A stretch of DNA of 64,000 bases from Polytrichum commune. Its lineage: Eukaryota > Streptophyta > Polytrichopsida > Polytrichales > Polytrichaceae. Position 1 is the stretch's first letter; each line of letters opens with the position of its first letter. The stretch covers positions 45,151,554 through 45,215,553 of the forward strand of contig OX485803.1 in NCBI GenBank assembly GCA_950295325.1, read 5' to 3'. Below, in pieces: positions 1 through 18,000 of the stretch. A model generated the notes under the pieces. That model did no database searches and was not told where the DNA came from. It saw only the letters and a list, made by a program, of their open reading frames with translations. The position numbers were made by a program, and so were the translations under genes.

Positions 1-4726
<4,726 letters not shown>

Positions 4727-5345
4727 TGCACAAGATCCTCCTCCCTCTCTCCTGCAACTTCTCTTGCGCTCCTCTTCTTCTTTTTTGTTTTCACCCGCTG
4801 CTCCTTCTTTCTTTCTGTCTTGTACTTCCCTTTGTGCTGAACTTCAACATGATAGCTGGCTCCTCAGACTTCTGTGATGGTCACTCCACAATTATGCATT
4901 TGTCAGCATCCCAGACTGCACGATGCACATCCGACTGCCGAATTGCTACAAAACCCAATGTACAAGCCAGCACATGCAAAAACTCACCGAATTCCTAAAC
5001 CCGGCCGGGTGAAATCCGATGAAACAGGAAACCACGATACCGATACCGAGGAAAAGCGGGGAACAGGGGACGATGATGCGAGAGAGTTTTGGTCGTTTGC
5101 TAAACCCTCCAACACAGAGAGGCACGGAGAAAGGTTCTCGGAGAGGAGGGGACAGGGGGTGGAGATACCAATCCTATCACCGCTGTCCTGCCCCCCACCC
5201 CAATCGTAGATCCTCCATTTCCGTGGCTAACCACGTATATCGGATTTAAACAAAGTCTAAAAGTAACCTGACCTAATCCTAATTCGGTTACTTGTCTCAA
5301 CCCTAAACACCTGGGATGTCCAAAAGCAACCATTCTTTTACTTTG
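4727..5345 (-). promoter_or_regulatory. NRPC1 leader and putative promoter region
   Basis: This lies directly upstream of the NRPC1 start codon. A possible 5'UTR intron is visible on the minus strand: donor TTCG/GTGAGTTT at about 4988 and a pyrimidine-rich stretch ending GTTGCAG just before 4751, about 25 bases upstream of the ATG. The leader is C/T rich as in many plant genes. I do not see a convincing TATA box on the minus strand. The intron is inferred from splice-site appearance only. Confidence 0.4.
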
Positions 5346-7106
5346 AGGCCATGGATGGGAGCGGTAAGTAGCTTATATCTTTTATGAGGGAAACTATTTC
5401 AATCAATCAAGGAGTCTACAGGAAATTCAGATCATGTATGAGGAAATGATTCTTTTAGTTTTCATGGTTCGGAGGGATTTTACTTCAATTTTTTTTTTTC
5501 CACTAAAGTATGATGGTTGTCATCTATCGTTTTGGAGCGACTTTCTTAATGAGAAAGGAAAATAATCTTTATGATTTTCACAATTATTCATTATTTTTTC
5601 ATCTAGCACTTCCTCACATAACTAAAAATGTGTTGAAAACACGATGTTTTGGATTGTCAGCCATATTATGTAATTATTAATGTCAAATTCTTCTAAATTA
5701 TATCTATGAAGCTCATGAAGATTTTCAAACATTATAATGGTGTGGATATGGTCTAAAAAGTATCATCCACAACTTTTTAGAAATGTGATATGTCTTTTTA
5801 AACCAAAAAGTCAAAGCTTTTAATCAACCTATGAATTGCAAAGAGAGCTTGAGCAATTAGGGGCTAGTCAAACACTTTATAGACACCATGATGATTTGTG
5901 TGCATTAGGTGTGCATTCACAAACTCCTTTCCATCCCCTAGGTCATAGAATACCCTACTAGCATGCACACCCCCTCTCTCCCCCCCCCCCCCCCCCTCCA
6001 ACATCTCTATCCTTAATCTCAAAAGACATGATGGCTCCATCTTTATTCTTAAAAGACAACATCGAGAAAGAATATGGTCAAATGGCTAACACATGACTAA
6101 GCTTAAGTAATGCGAGTAAATGGCTCAACAACACAAACATCAACAAAAAGAAATGGTCAAAGTTCTTTTGGAACTCCAAAAATAATTCTTATGCCCATAT
6201 CACTCAAACATTGAAGCATATATATGGTATATCTATACGGGCAACTTTTGTAAAAATAAATAAAATGTAAACTAACACTTCTCTCATGTCTACACCCTAT
6301 GTCACCTTAACCAAGTTGACACATGCCTAGACATTCTATCATGTTGCACAAACAAACACTCTATGACAAGAAAAAATGGTCAATTTTTTTATGAAACTTC
6401 AAACAAACTTCTTATGCCCATACCATTCAAACACTTAAGTATATATATGACATATGTGGGCAATTTTTGTAAAAGATGTTTTAAATTACATCTTTTTAAA
6501 TAAATAAAACCTCTCTCATTTATGCACTCTATGTCCCCTTAATCAAGTTAACACTACGCATTTTATCATGTTGCACAAACAAACATCTAAACAACCTTAG
6601 GACAAACCAAGAAGGAAGCTAAGACACGAGTTAGAGAGCGGCGAGCGGTACAACATAAGTAACGAGTAGTAACATGTGAGTGGTAACGACAAATATAGTA
6701 AACACACGCATATTTAGGGGTTGTACTCTACATTTGGAACTCATTTAGGTGGATTCATTCAATTATAAATAAATTTTATAATTGAAGGGGCCTATTTTTT
6801 ACGATGGATTATTAGAAGAAGAAAAATGTGTCAATTGTTGATTTTTATTATAATAATCTAACATATTGGTGCGTGCAATCAACGTAGAGTATGAACATCT
6901 CATATCATGTACAACAGTAGATGTTGTTATTTTCATTAGCTCATGTACAATCGCAAAATGCCAAAGTCAATACACATATGTAAAATTTTAAAGTTCAAAT
7001 CAATTTTGAACTTGCTATATAGTGTAACATACTATAACACACAACCAATATAACACATTAGAACACACTATGACATATGTATCAAGGCATGTTTTTGTAA
7101 ACTATA
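5346..7106. other. Intergenic, no gene seen; old tandem duplication
   Basis: This is AT-rich DNA without a supportable reading frame. It contains a pure C run at about 5979-5997. Two diverged direct copies lie at about 6151-6365 and 6374-6595 (spacing about 223 bp). They share AAATGGTCAA, CTTATGCCCATA, CATATATATG and a block ending CATGTTGCACAAACAAACA. Confidence 0.6.
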
Positions 7107-8467
7107 TCAAACAGAAGAAGATGCTATGATCACACCAAAATTATTATTGGATTCATTGAATCCAATAAGCTCACCCAAAAGACTCAAATGAAACTCACCT
7201 CTTGCAACTAGGGATCCTAGTGCTTCAATTGTTGCAATGCGGTCGGTTGCATAAAAATAAAGGAAATCATGTTCAAATTTGTGCAACAGGGTCTGAATTC
7301 CTGCGGCGCTCACAAATGCAGCAACAAAGGGTGCATTCTCGACGGCAATAGTAGCATTGATATGATTTACAAAAGAGCATTCAGCTTGCAAAGATTGCAA
7401 AGGTTGCAATGGTGATTACTAGATTGTTAACGATAGATATCTCCGAGCTTACAATTACCACACACCCGCTTGTATGGTAATGCGGATAGGTTGACCACAG
7501 TCATACACCCCGTAATTTGCAATAATCCAACAAGAAATGCACGTTTATATTTACACATAATTTTTAAAATGAATGAAAGGAGAACACCAATCAAATAGAA
7601 TAGTGTCATTACCTTCCGAGCAACAACTTGGCCCTGATTTTTGATGTGTGTGTTGAAAACAATGGTAAGTTTGGATTTCAATGTGTTAGAATGAATTGGT
7701 GCCAAGATAGATGATCCAATTGTAAGAAGCCGAACATATCCTTTGTTAGAACATGCTATGTTTTATATGATGATATGGGTAGGTTCACCTTTGCGGAATT
7801 GTTCCGCAAGTGAATGGAAATCACTTTGAAAAGCTGGTAAAAAAACTCATCTACATATGCAAACTGAAATTAGAAAAGATGAAGGTTATTTTCAAAATGA
7901 CAATACTAAAAATGAGGTTCTGGAAGTACTTACAACTTGAATGTCTTCAGCATTATGTCCGTCAGCAACTAGGAGCTCAAAATTTTGATCGACTTCTCCT
8001 CTCATGCCAATGACAGTAACAGCAAGTGTGGAAGTGACAAACAGTTGGAGCATTTGCCGTGCAAAAGAACGGATCGTATTTGATACGTGGAAGAAAAATT
8101 TAATTGGAGGATCAAATGGTGGAATCTCATAGACCTTTGTGGCAGTTTAGATATCTATTGTCCAGTCCGAATCTCCCTTGTTATAATTTGACCGGCCTCT
8201 CACACTAAAATTCTCCAACCGCAAAAACTTCTCCCTCTTCAGTTTATCCACGTGCGTTTTCACCAAATTTTTCTTCACAGTTATAGTTATAGTCGTTGTA
8301 CCAACTGTGTCCATAACGTCTGCGTGGAAAAACCAGTGAATTGGAGATTTCGATGGTGACATGGTGCTCCCATAACAAGACAATACAAAACACTCAAAAA
8401 CCACATCTCGAATAGCATTATCCATGTCTTCTAACAATACAGTGGGGCGCTCAGCTCGTTTCGTCAT
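7107..8467 (-). pseudogene. Replication protein A (RPA1-like, OB-fold) gene, degenerate
   Basis: The start ATG is at 8467. Exon 1 (8467-7934) would give 178 codons, with an in-frame TAA at 8149-8147. Residues before the stop include KLKREKFLRLENFSVRG, which looks like the ssDNA-binding OB fold of plant RPA1/DUF223 proteins. After the stop the frame continues as KVYEIPPFDPPIKFFFHV. A short in-phase exon (7833-7789) follows a good acceptor. Further pieces at about 7739-7613 and 7510-7427 (with CGNC) and at 7409-7107 (with ENAPFVAAFVSAAGIQTLLH) resemble the zinc-ribbon C-terminal part, but they are split by stops and frame changes. Upstream, 8468-8620 reads like a C/T-rich leader. RPA1-like genes are sometimes carried by Helitrons; no Helitron ends were seen. 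The family call rests on recall of the pattern. Confidence 0.5.
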
Positions 8468-9218
8468 GATACCTTCAAAAGAACGATGACACACAAAATA
8501 GCAACAAGCAAAGGAAAACAAAGCTAGAGAGAGCTCTCAGGGAAGAATGAGGAGCTTGAAGGATAATGGAAAAGAAGATGAAGGACGAGATTTGCATTGA
8601 AGCTCTTAGGAGGCGGCTCTACAGTTCTAGTAAAAGTTTTTATTAGTTCTAGTTCTACAATTATAATAAGAGTTTTTACTACAGTTCTACTCAGTTTACT
8701 TTTTACTTTTTACCTTACGCCATAGTTTCACTGTTCAGCAACGTAACTCCTGAAAACGCAGCGTTTTCGTGGTCTCCCCCCTTTAGGGACAGAGATAATA
8801 AATTATTGTCATGAAAGAAGTTCTAAAACATTGCCATATACATTTTGTTTTTTTATCAATATAATTTTTTTAAATATCAATACAATGGTCATTTAGGGGG
8901 TAAGGTTTCTACTATGGTTGGCTTTGACCATTTTGTGAAGTAGTCCGATGGACTTCTCCTCTTGGTGAAGTTGTCTAATCCACTTCTCCTTTAGGTGGTT
9001 ACACTACGGCCGGTCAAGACTTCTCAAGGCATTATTTTATTGTCTTTTCATCTTCTTCGGCATACCATCCCTCACCTCAACCAACCATGTCTTGGGCGAA
9101 AATTCTTGACTGACCGGTGCACTTCTCCACCGTAGTGTAAAGCGGCCCTGAGTATCATGCCACCCCATAGCAAGTAGACTTCATTCTTTCTTGCCTCGAT
9201 GGTGGTTTCCTTAGGGCC

Positions 9219-9718
9219 GCTTTACACCTAGAGGCCAATTGCATGAAATTTCCGCCCCTTTTGGGTTGGAGGCCAGCCTCAACTACACATTATAATAAGA
9301 TTATTATGGGGGCCAATTTTTCCATATGTAAAGGCCTTAGTGTCAAGAAGCTAGGTTGATTCAATAAATTTAGCATAATCCAACGGATCTAGCATAATCT
9401 AACATAGAGCCGTTCATATTTCCACATAATCCAATGGATATAGTTCGTTGAAAAGAAATCATATTTTACCAAAAAAAAGTTTTCTTTAATTGAATTGTGA
9501 CAGTGGTCCTACCCTCCATTTTGGGTGCACCCAATTCAACGAGCTCAAGCCGTGTCAGACCATGCATTTCTTGATTAAAAATTTCATACTGGTCACCAAA
9601 TTGGGCCGGCTTCTAGGTGTCAAGGGGTTGGGGCCGATTTCAACCTTTTGGCCAATCACAAGTGAGGATTTCAAGCCTCTTTTACACAACGAATTGGCCC
9701 AAGCTCTAGGTGTAAAGC
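9219..9718. mobile_element. MITE-like element with 15-bp perfect terminal inverted repeats
   Basis: The left end GCTTTACACCTAGAG (9219-9233) is the exact reverse complement of the right end (9704-9718). The element is 500 bp and non-coding. Its interior matches 32397-32790 in the same orientation, and it holds a single copy of the 91-bp unit that is amplified at 32.7-33.3 kb. No clear target duplication is visible. Nearby, 9137-9152 is an inverted copy of the same end (GTGTAAAGCGGCCCTG), suggesting a second, partial element to the left. Confidence 0.7.
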
Positions 9719-12700
9719 AACCCGTAGATGATAGCCCAAGCCAACTACCGAGAAATACCTTAGTTGCACTACACATGCTCTTCTTTCCTCGTAACTACGG
9801 TAACGTTTGGCCCAACAAAATAATAATAAATAAATAAACAAAAACGCATTTTGTTGCCATGATCCCTTGACATTTGTAGCAAGAGAGCCACTTTTGTCTC
9901 TTTCATTGCAAAACTTGTTGAAACATGTAGGCCTTAAAATAGGCATTTTAATTTGGGAACCTCAAGTTCCAAGGTCACTCTCACTTCTACTTCTTCTTCT
10001 TCTTCTTCTGCTGTAAACCGAAGTGATCCCAGGACGAGTTCAACAACCAATCACATATTTTAGGGAAGCAAGGGATGACTTCATGGTCCATGATGTAAAC
10101 AACCCCTAAGATCACTTGATTTTGGAGTTTCTTTGGTCTTGAATCCTAGTAAACCCACCTGAAACTAACAAGTGTTTGATGTTCAAACTGATTGAGACAA
10201 AGTTGTTTATTATGACCCAATGTATAATATGTTCATTTTAAACCACAACATCCCATGTGACCCAAAAGTGGCTGATTACTTCTTCTTTTTAGACAATAAT
10301 TACAACTCTAGTAGTCGTTATTCCATCAAAGAAGTTCATTTTGAGTTCATTTACTCTGAAAACCGGGAGGTTGGAGGAACAGGGAAAGGTTGATTTTGAC
10401 AGCATAGTACCATTTACCTTTCTGAAACATGTTGTATATTCATACATCTAGAGGAAAGTAAAATTGCATAAGAGTCAAACTATGAACTTTATGCAGTAGG
10501 ACGGAACACATGAAAATGCACTCGATATAAGATCGTGATTTTTGGGAACTATCCTACAGTGCATGCCCATATTTGTACGATATTAACACCAATCATAAAA
10601 TGCCTAAATTCCTAAGTGCCGTGTGACATGTATAACATCAACTCCGACAATTTCGTATAGCAATGTATCCAACTTTCCTAAAGATGAGGCGTACTATGAA
10701 GATGCCTTTCGAAGACCAACGAACCATTAAAGTGTCCAATTTAGTGAGATCATACTAAAGATGTCCATATTGTTGTAATCGTTATTTATGCTAGTTGTTT
10801 GTCATAAGTATAGACCCCAACCCAAAAAACATGTTATAAATGCAACTTTTGATTAATTTTTTCAAACCTGAAAGTAGTTTAAGAGGCGTCCATATCAAAT
10901 TTGGGATATTTGTTACAATTCTCTTCATATCCACAATATCCCTCAAACTAGGTCCAAATATTATGAAACAAGAAAATGGTAGAACCATGAGGCTCTGTCC
11001 TTTACTATGAAAGACTACAGTTGTAGTTCTCCACTTTACTCATGCCAGTCCATGGCTATTTACTATACCTATAACCAAACCTTTCTTGGATTTTGTGCAC
11101 ATTCTTCTCAAATGCGGGTCAAGGACTAAAGCTACTCATTTATCACCCAATTTTTTAAAAATAAGTAATTAACAACTGCCAAAATAACTATGTTTAACTA
11201 CATATTTTTCAATACATTTTATGGAGCAACTATAGCTAACTAGATATATATAACTATAGTTAACATCCACATTAAATAAACTGGACCAAAAATAGCAAGA
11301 GCAAGTAACGTTCAAGTGTGAACCCAAAGTGGTTAGGAAATTTGCTCCCGAAACAGAAGAAGTTGATGCATAGTCTCTGTCCTACAGACACAGCCAACAA
11401 ATATCTCAAACTACATACACTCACCCCTCATCATGATGATCATCGGTACCTCGTAAATAGTCCACCAAATTTGTCAAATGTTGTGCATAGCTACACATAG
11501 CCCTAGTGGGTAATGTGCACGTTTTTTTTAAATAGAAGTGCTCACTCAAGTTTCCTATACATAGAAGGTGATGTCCCCATCTAAGTATGTCGTATGATGT
11601 TCTATGATTAGTATTGTATGCTAAATGATCTAAAACTGTCTTTTGTTATAAATCTTTTAATATGAGAAAATAAAAAAGAAAGGAAAATTTTGACTTACAA
11701 TCAATATGAATTATGGTGTTGCTTCAGTGTTGAGTTGGTCGAAGTCTATATGTGATCCTGAAACATTCATTACAAAAATGAAAAGGCCCTGAAGATTACT
11801 ACCTCCCTTGAAGGTGAACATCTTGAACGGGTGTGAACAAATAGGCTAGTGCCAATTTTTCTCAAAGTAAGCCCCTAGATTCCCACATGGTTGGTTGGAA
11901 ATATCGGGTTCACCCAGACGCCCCCGTTATGATTGGGTGGACCACATGTGTTAGGGTGCACTAGAAATCAAGTGCTAAGAAGGTCACGTATTTGAGAACT
12001 ATTCCAACCTTTGGCGTCTTAACTTTGGAGTTCCCATGGATAATATGGTATGAGAAGACGCCTATACAATTATTACAACAAATTTTGCCGAACTTCTCCA
12101 TCTTTTGTAGATTATATTTATAGCCCCTAAATTCCAAAGAAAATCTCATTTCTCATTTTCCTATAATATTATTTTATCTAGAAGGTGGAACACCCATTCT
12201 TTCAAGGGTTAATATGCATATGTTCATGCCCACTATGTAAGAATATAAAAAGTTAGGTTTTAATATGGCACCCTCCTATTGGTTGATCTCCCTCTCATTG
12301 TTAAATCGACTATGTAGTTTGTGGAATCAACTACATAGATGCACCACATGACCTATGAAAAGCTGATTTTTCATCTCACACACACACACATATCCACTAG
12401 CTACCTCAACTTGAGAATGTGAACTTTGCAACTATTTCAAGTTTTGTTGAGAAGAAGATGTCTACTTTTCCCACATCATCATTGTGGAGTTGGTCTCCAC
12501 TTACATGTGGCAAATTGGAAACAATGTTCGTGACAATGACTCATGCTTAAGCCACAAATAGTTTTTGATGTCACATCTCGATTGGTGTTCGGAAGTTAAA
12601 TCCCCTAGATTTGGCATGTTGGCGTCGGATAATGTCAATCTTACACAATGCCATGTCTTTGCCTTTCATTGCTAGGATTCAACCCTCTTTCAATCCTCGT

Positions 12701-12850
12701 GGTTGCTTCATTGAGTTGTGTGCATTCTTGTTGTTTATATATATATGTAGATAGAAACTCCGACCCCTTTCAAGCAAGGGACCGGCATGAATAAAGTGTC
12801 CATTCGTAATGCCAATGACCCGATGCCCACTGGACAAGGGGACATTGGGA
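9719..12850. other. Intergenic, no gene seen
   Basis: No supportable coding region. Contents noted are a TTC microsatellite near 9990-10010, a few copies of the palindromic motif AACTATAGTTAAC at 11180-11270 (a larger cluster lies at 60.85-61.35 kb), and the SINE-like repeat at 11815-11998. The last 600 bases lead into the left target duplication of the large nested transposon. Confidence 0.55.
11815..11998 (-). repeat. SINE-like dispersed repeat, copy 2
   Basis: This is the reverse-complement counterpart of 4176-4345. Reading the minus strand it begins GTGACCTTCTTAGCACTTG and keeps the block GTGCACCCTAACAC followed by GGTCCACCCAATCATAA. It ends in TTCAAGATGTTCACCTT. It has no coding content. 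Confidence 0.5.
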
Positions 12851-12859
12851 CAAATACTA
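12851..12859 (+). repeat. Target site duplication, outer element, left
   Basis: CAAATACTA immediately precedes the left terminal repeat and is repeated exactly at 30983-30991. Confidence 0.9.
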
Positions 12860-13535
12860 GGATCTCCGTATTTTAGTGCTACGAGCGTTTGTAGGACGCC
12901 TCCCGCGGGCAGCACTCATGCTCGGGCAGCCCGTTCCTGTCCTCCCGTCCCGACCCGTCCTCCCGTCCTGACCCGTCCTCCCGTCCTGACCCGTCCTCCC
13001 GTCCTGACCCGTCCTCCCGTCCTGACCCGTCCTCCCGTCCTGACCCGTCTTACCTGCCCGAATTGGCCTTCCTGCCCGTGTCCTCCGTCCTGCCCGACGC
13101 GGCTTTCCGCCTGTCCAGCTGTCCACGCGTCTGTCCAGCTGTCCACCCGTCTGTCCATCCGTCATATCCGTCTCCACCACTACCCCACACCGAACCCGAG
13201 CTCCGTCATTCTTCCTTGCTCACGCCACTAGACAGCTCCGGAGCGAGTGAGGAAGTTGGGGAAAGGTTGTTGCATTGCTAGTTTAGGGTTTGGAAGAGTT
13301 GTAACTTCGATTGATGTTGTCTTAGTCGCCCGCCATGGAGGTGGACATTGTGGATCTGGGAGGGAAATGTGTCTTTTTCGAAGAAGGGTTTGATTTTGTA
13401 ATAGAGGAGGCCACGGAAGATGTACAGGACGGACATGGTTTAGTTTCAGATCTAGAAATTCTTCTGTCATTCTTCTGTCATTTTTCCTTGCTCACGCCAC
13501 TGGACAGCTTCAGAGCGAGTGAGGAAGCTGGGGAA
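12860..13535 (+). repeat. Left long terminal inverted repeat of outer element, with an 18-bp internal tandem array
   Basis: This matches the reverse complement of 30395-30982. It contains about six to seven copies of an 18-bp unit, CGTCCTCCCGTCCTGACC, at about 12938-13050, where the right repeat has only about two. It is GC rich compared with its surroundings. The inner part carries the short frame at 13335 beginning MEVDIVDLGGKCV and a partial second copy of the sub-segment starting CTTGCTCACGCCACT. Confidence 0.85.
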
Positions 13536-14436
13536 AGGCTGTTCAGATCTGGAAATTCCTGCCAGGACGGACGATTATGAGGACAGGCGATTGTACCTGG
13601 TAGTTTCTGATCTGGAAGTTATGAGGACATGTAATGGGTTTGAGGCCATGCAGGCTGAGGCCTCGTCCTGGATGATAGCTTGTTTCTGGAATGCCTACTT
13701 GGATATGTTGGCTATGGACAAAGAGGATGATCTTTGTGTCATGTGGTTGGACGCGTCAAAGGACACAAATTTTGGTGGTGGAAGGCGAGTGCAATGCAAT
13801 TGTTGATAATGTTGTGGAGTTTAGTGCTATTTTTTAGAATAATAGTGTGGGATGTTACAATAAGACAAGGTAGAACCAATGTAATGTTGAATCATAATAG
13901 GACACATTTATGATAGGTGAGAACCATTACATGTCCACTTCGGGCACATGAGTATTGATACATTGACTCCTACCCATTTTCAATAAAGTGTCATTGTTTG
14001 TTGAATTTTGAATGTAAGTGAAACTTCGGCAATTGGGAATTTTCGGAAAACAAGCAATTTAGTAAAATATGACAGGACATGTACAACATTGGTGTCCTGG
14101 AAAGACTTTATGCCTTCCTCATTGAATTCAATAATATTGTAATGTATCCTATCAATGTCATATATCAATCTATGCAACATCCATTGTTTTCAGTGTTGTC
14201 CTAACATAATCTAAACTCCAATGACAGGCTTGTCCAACCTTGTTGAAATGGTTAATTTTATGATACTGAATTTCACATAAAGTGTTGTCCATATACAGTT
14301 GCTTCGCCACAAAATTGCATTGGCATCCTCGCTTAGAGGTTAGACTGGCTTGCAATCTACTTGCCCTCCTCTGCTTTGTCTGTCCTATTGGGAGTGGTTG
14401 CCATGTGAGATTTTTAGGACAGCTTGTATCAGAGTT
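13536..14436. other. Interior of outer element, left of CACTA insertion
   Basis: Unique interior DNA of the Mutator-like element with no recognisable transposase. A plus-strand frame (13519-13806) includes SDLEVMRTCNGFEAMQ and runs on from the terminal-repeat frame, but it matches nothing I know. The CACTA target trinucleotide GTT ends this interval. Confidence 0.5.
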
Positions 14437-14465
14437 CACTACAACAGATTGGGTATTTTGTGACT
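14437..14465 (+). repeat. CACTA left terminal inverted repeat
   Basis: 29 bp starting CACTACAACAGATTGGGTAT, identical in reverse complement to the right end. It is preceded by the GTT target duplication. Confidence 0.95.
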
Positions 14466-15094
14466 AGGGAAATATGACTGGGGATGACTGGTGACTACAT
14501 GCAGTCACATTTTCCCAGGCCTCGACCTTTGGTGGGTACAAAATTCAAAAACATGACTCGCAGTTATATTTTACTGTCGTATTCAGCAAATGTACTGTAT
14601 ACGACGTATGGGAACGACGACTGCCTTTATAGGGAACGGCGGGGAACGTGTATGGTGGACGCCCAGTCATATGTGCCAGTCACATTTTTCTGTGAGTCAT
14701 ATTCTTCAGTCACATTCTGATTAGGACCTTTTTTTACTTTTTTTGGGCAACCCTTGATAATTCAGGCTGCTCTAGACGGGCCTCTTGTGTTTTTGCCCCA
14801 TGACTCATTATCTAGTATTATGGTTTGGAGTATTTATTTAGTAATGACAGATAATGGTCAAAATTAAGTACTTTGTGTGTTATAGTATGAACAACAATGA
14901 AAATTGGGAATGGCCCATGTTTATTTATTGATTGAATAATTAATTGATTGATGTTTTAGGGAGTATAGGGGGGAAATTGGGGAGGAAATTTGATTTTTAC
15001 TATTGCCAAGAGACTAATTGAACATGTATATAATTGAACTTAAATATATACCCACCTAAGTTTCACCAAAACAACTTCTTGCTCGGACGGGAAG
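14466..15094. promoter_or_regulatory. CACTA left subterminal region
   Basis: Contains dispersed AGTCA/TGACT words, for example at 14470-14520 and 14660-14720 (CAGTCATATGTGCCAGTCAC). In CACTA elements such subterminal repeats bind the TNPA-like protein. The rest is AT rich with no gene; the tnp2 stop lies at 15095. Confidence 0.65.
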
Positions 15095-18000
15095 TCAATC
15101 ACCGTCCGAGTCGCAGTGCTCGGAGTCATCTACCAATGCGTCATCCGGTCCCTCTAAACATTCTAATGCCTTGGTAACCACTCCTGGCCCTACTTCCACT
15201 GCATCGCCCAATATGGGTGTTTTCGGTACGATATCGTCATGAAACGCCGTCACTTGTAATCCGGGAAAATCAGAAGTCCTACCTAGTGCTATGCATTGTA
15301 CTTCATCCGTTCTTTGTTGTTTGGAGAATACCCGAACCCCTCTCGGTTCCTTGCGCAAAACAACTTCCCATCCACACTTCGCTACGTCAGGTGCAAAAAA
15401 AACTTGTTCGATGTGGAGAGGAAATGCAAATGATTGTGCTGAGAACGGAATCAATCTGTCAAAGTTTATAATGGTGAATCCATAGTCGTCGCGCTTCATC
15501 GTCGCCCCATCTCCCTTAATGTTTGCAACGACCCAATTGCAATAGAGGACCACCACCTCGAAGAATCCATAGTCCACAGATAGGATTTCCTCCACCCAAC
15601 CCACATACTTCAACTCCGCTGCCTTTGGATTTGTGTCCTTTAGGCCCGAGCGACATAATTGTCGAAATGTTGCGGCCACCCCTGAGTCCATCGTTGTCAA
15701 TTGCGCCTGTGCGCTTCGGACACGGATGTGGTTTCCAAACGCATACATGGATCAATACGACTTCGCTGCATCCGATGGAGGTAACATCAAGGCCCTAACG
15801 TCTTCTTGTACCTCCTCAGTGCCTTCTTCTATGGCGCGCATCACTGCTTTTGGAAACCAAATGTGGAAATCTTCGTCGCGCAGCTCCGCTGGGTACATTA
15901 CCCGCGCCTTCCGCTTCTTGCGCCTATATTCGTGCCGCTCACATTCCCGCCGTGACATGTCATCCTCGTGTTTCCTGCATTTTGGATACAGCCCATGACA
16001 TCATTACCCGGGACTTGCTGAAATCACTAAGGGCAGTCATATTTGCGTACAACAGTAGTCGTAGTGTGTCGCGATAACTACAACGAAATGCATATTTTAC
16101 TACTACATTTTGTGATTGTACTCAGTCATAAATCCCAAAATATGACTGAGTGCAGTCATGACTATAAGGTCACAAAAGATGTGTTTTGTTGTAGTTCGTA
16201 TGGTCTGGATTGTTGTTCTAACAAAGGTGGTGCATTTAAGGTTCTTCCAGTAAACAGTGAACTCACCTCCTCCACTCCTCCAGTGGTGCCGCATTGTTCA
16301 CCACGAACTCATGTATCCATTGTCGAAGGTCGGATGGGAGATGACGCGCCCGCCCGCCACCTTCGAGGATCTCATCATACATTGATGGGTCTTCTTTGTC
16401 ATCCCACACTCTTCGAGTGGTGACTGTATATTCTTGCATATACTCCGTACAAAATCCTAATGCCTCTACTATGGCGTAGCCTTCAGCCATGCAACCCTCT
16501 GGTCGAGTACGGTTTCGGACATACCCTTTTAGAGTCTTCAGATACCTCTCGATAGGGTACATCCAACGTGTATGTACAGGTCCACAAATTTCCACTTCCT
16601 CCACGAGATGCAGGACCAAATGGGTCATGATGTCAAAAAATGATGGCAGGAATTTTTTTTCCAACATGCATAGTGCTATGGCCGCTTCACACCTCATCTC
16701 CTGTATTGTTGCAGGATCAATGGACTTAACACACATCCTCCTGAATACACGGCTCAACATTATTATGGATGTCCGCACTTCCTTTTCCATTGTGCAGCGC
16801 ACACATAGTGCCAACACTTGCTGCATGAGGACATGGTAGTCATGAGATTTCAGGCCTTTTATGCTCCCATCCACGTTTACGCGCTTCTTCAACTGTCCCA
16901 CATAGTGAGTGGGGGTTCGCAGTGCACGCACTTGCTCCACAAAGACTTCACGCTCTTCTTTCGTCATAACGTACGAGGATCGAGGTAGAATCACACTACC
17001 GGGTTTTGTTCCTGCTACGGGCCAAAGATGTGGGCGTATATCCGCCTCCTTCATGTCCAGACGAACTCCAAGTGTATCCTTCTCTCCAAATATGGTTTTC
17101 ATCACATTCTCAGCGATGTTTTTCTCACAGTGCATAACATCCAATGTGTGCCGAATTAGAAGATCCTGCACAATGACTCGACCCAGTGAGAAATTTTCCG
17201 GAGCGAATCACAATATCACTACGTGCAATCATGTGACTGTACATGACTACGTCTACTCACATAATACTCATAAACAATATTACTATATGCAATCATATTA
17301 CTACGTCCACTCCCTTAATTCTCATAATAATATACACGTACTTTCCAGTATGGAAGGTCATATAGACATGTCCTCCTCTTCACTCCATGTTCGTGTACGG
17401 GGTCTGTCGTCTGCCCAGTTTGGTTTCTGTAGTGTTTTTTCATCCACTCTTCTCGCTCGTTCGCATATCGCAATTGCTCTTGACCACTCATCCTTCTTGG
17501 CAGTGGTCTCATCTCCGGGTGCCCATCAAAATTGGACCTTTGTCGTCTCCATTGGTGGGTCATTGGCAGTTGTCGTCTATGCCCAAGGTAAACATTTTTT
17601 TTCAACGCTTTGGAACGCCGTGTTGCCACGTTGGGGCCACATACGGGGCAAGCCCTATGTCCTTTTGTTACTTGCCCCGAAATCAAACCGTACGCCGGGA
17701 AGTCATTCACCGTCCACAAAAGCATGCCATGTAGCTTAAATGTTTTCTCTTTGGAGTTTCCTTGCGATCCGTCCAAGCATTCGATCCCTTTCCAAAGCTC
17801 TTGGAGCTCCTCAATCAACGGTGCCATGTACACATCCACGTTCCTGTCCCTTACACTCTCTTTTCCGGGTATGATTAGCGCAAGCATCATGAAGAAGTTT
17901 TTGGTCACTAACCAAGGGGGGAGATTGTAGTTTAGCATGACCACGGGCCAAGTAGAGTGGCTGAGACTTTGGTTCCTAAATGGATTTACGCCATCCAGTG

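Noticed and set aside
5979-5997. CRISPR or telomere-like tracts at the homopolymer runs
   Set aside because: They are simple C or G runs without repeat-spacer structure.
12857-13231. Pro/Thr-Arg and Gly/Arg-rich frames (PPVLTRPPVLTR, TGGRVRTGGRVR)
   Set aside because: 18-bp array in the terminal inverted repeat; open in several frames because the unit is a multiple of three.
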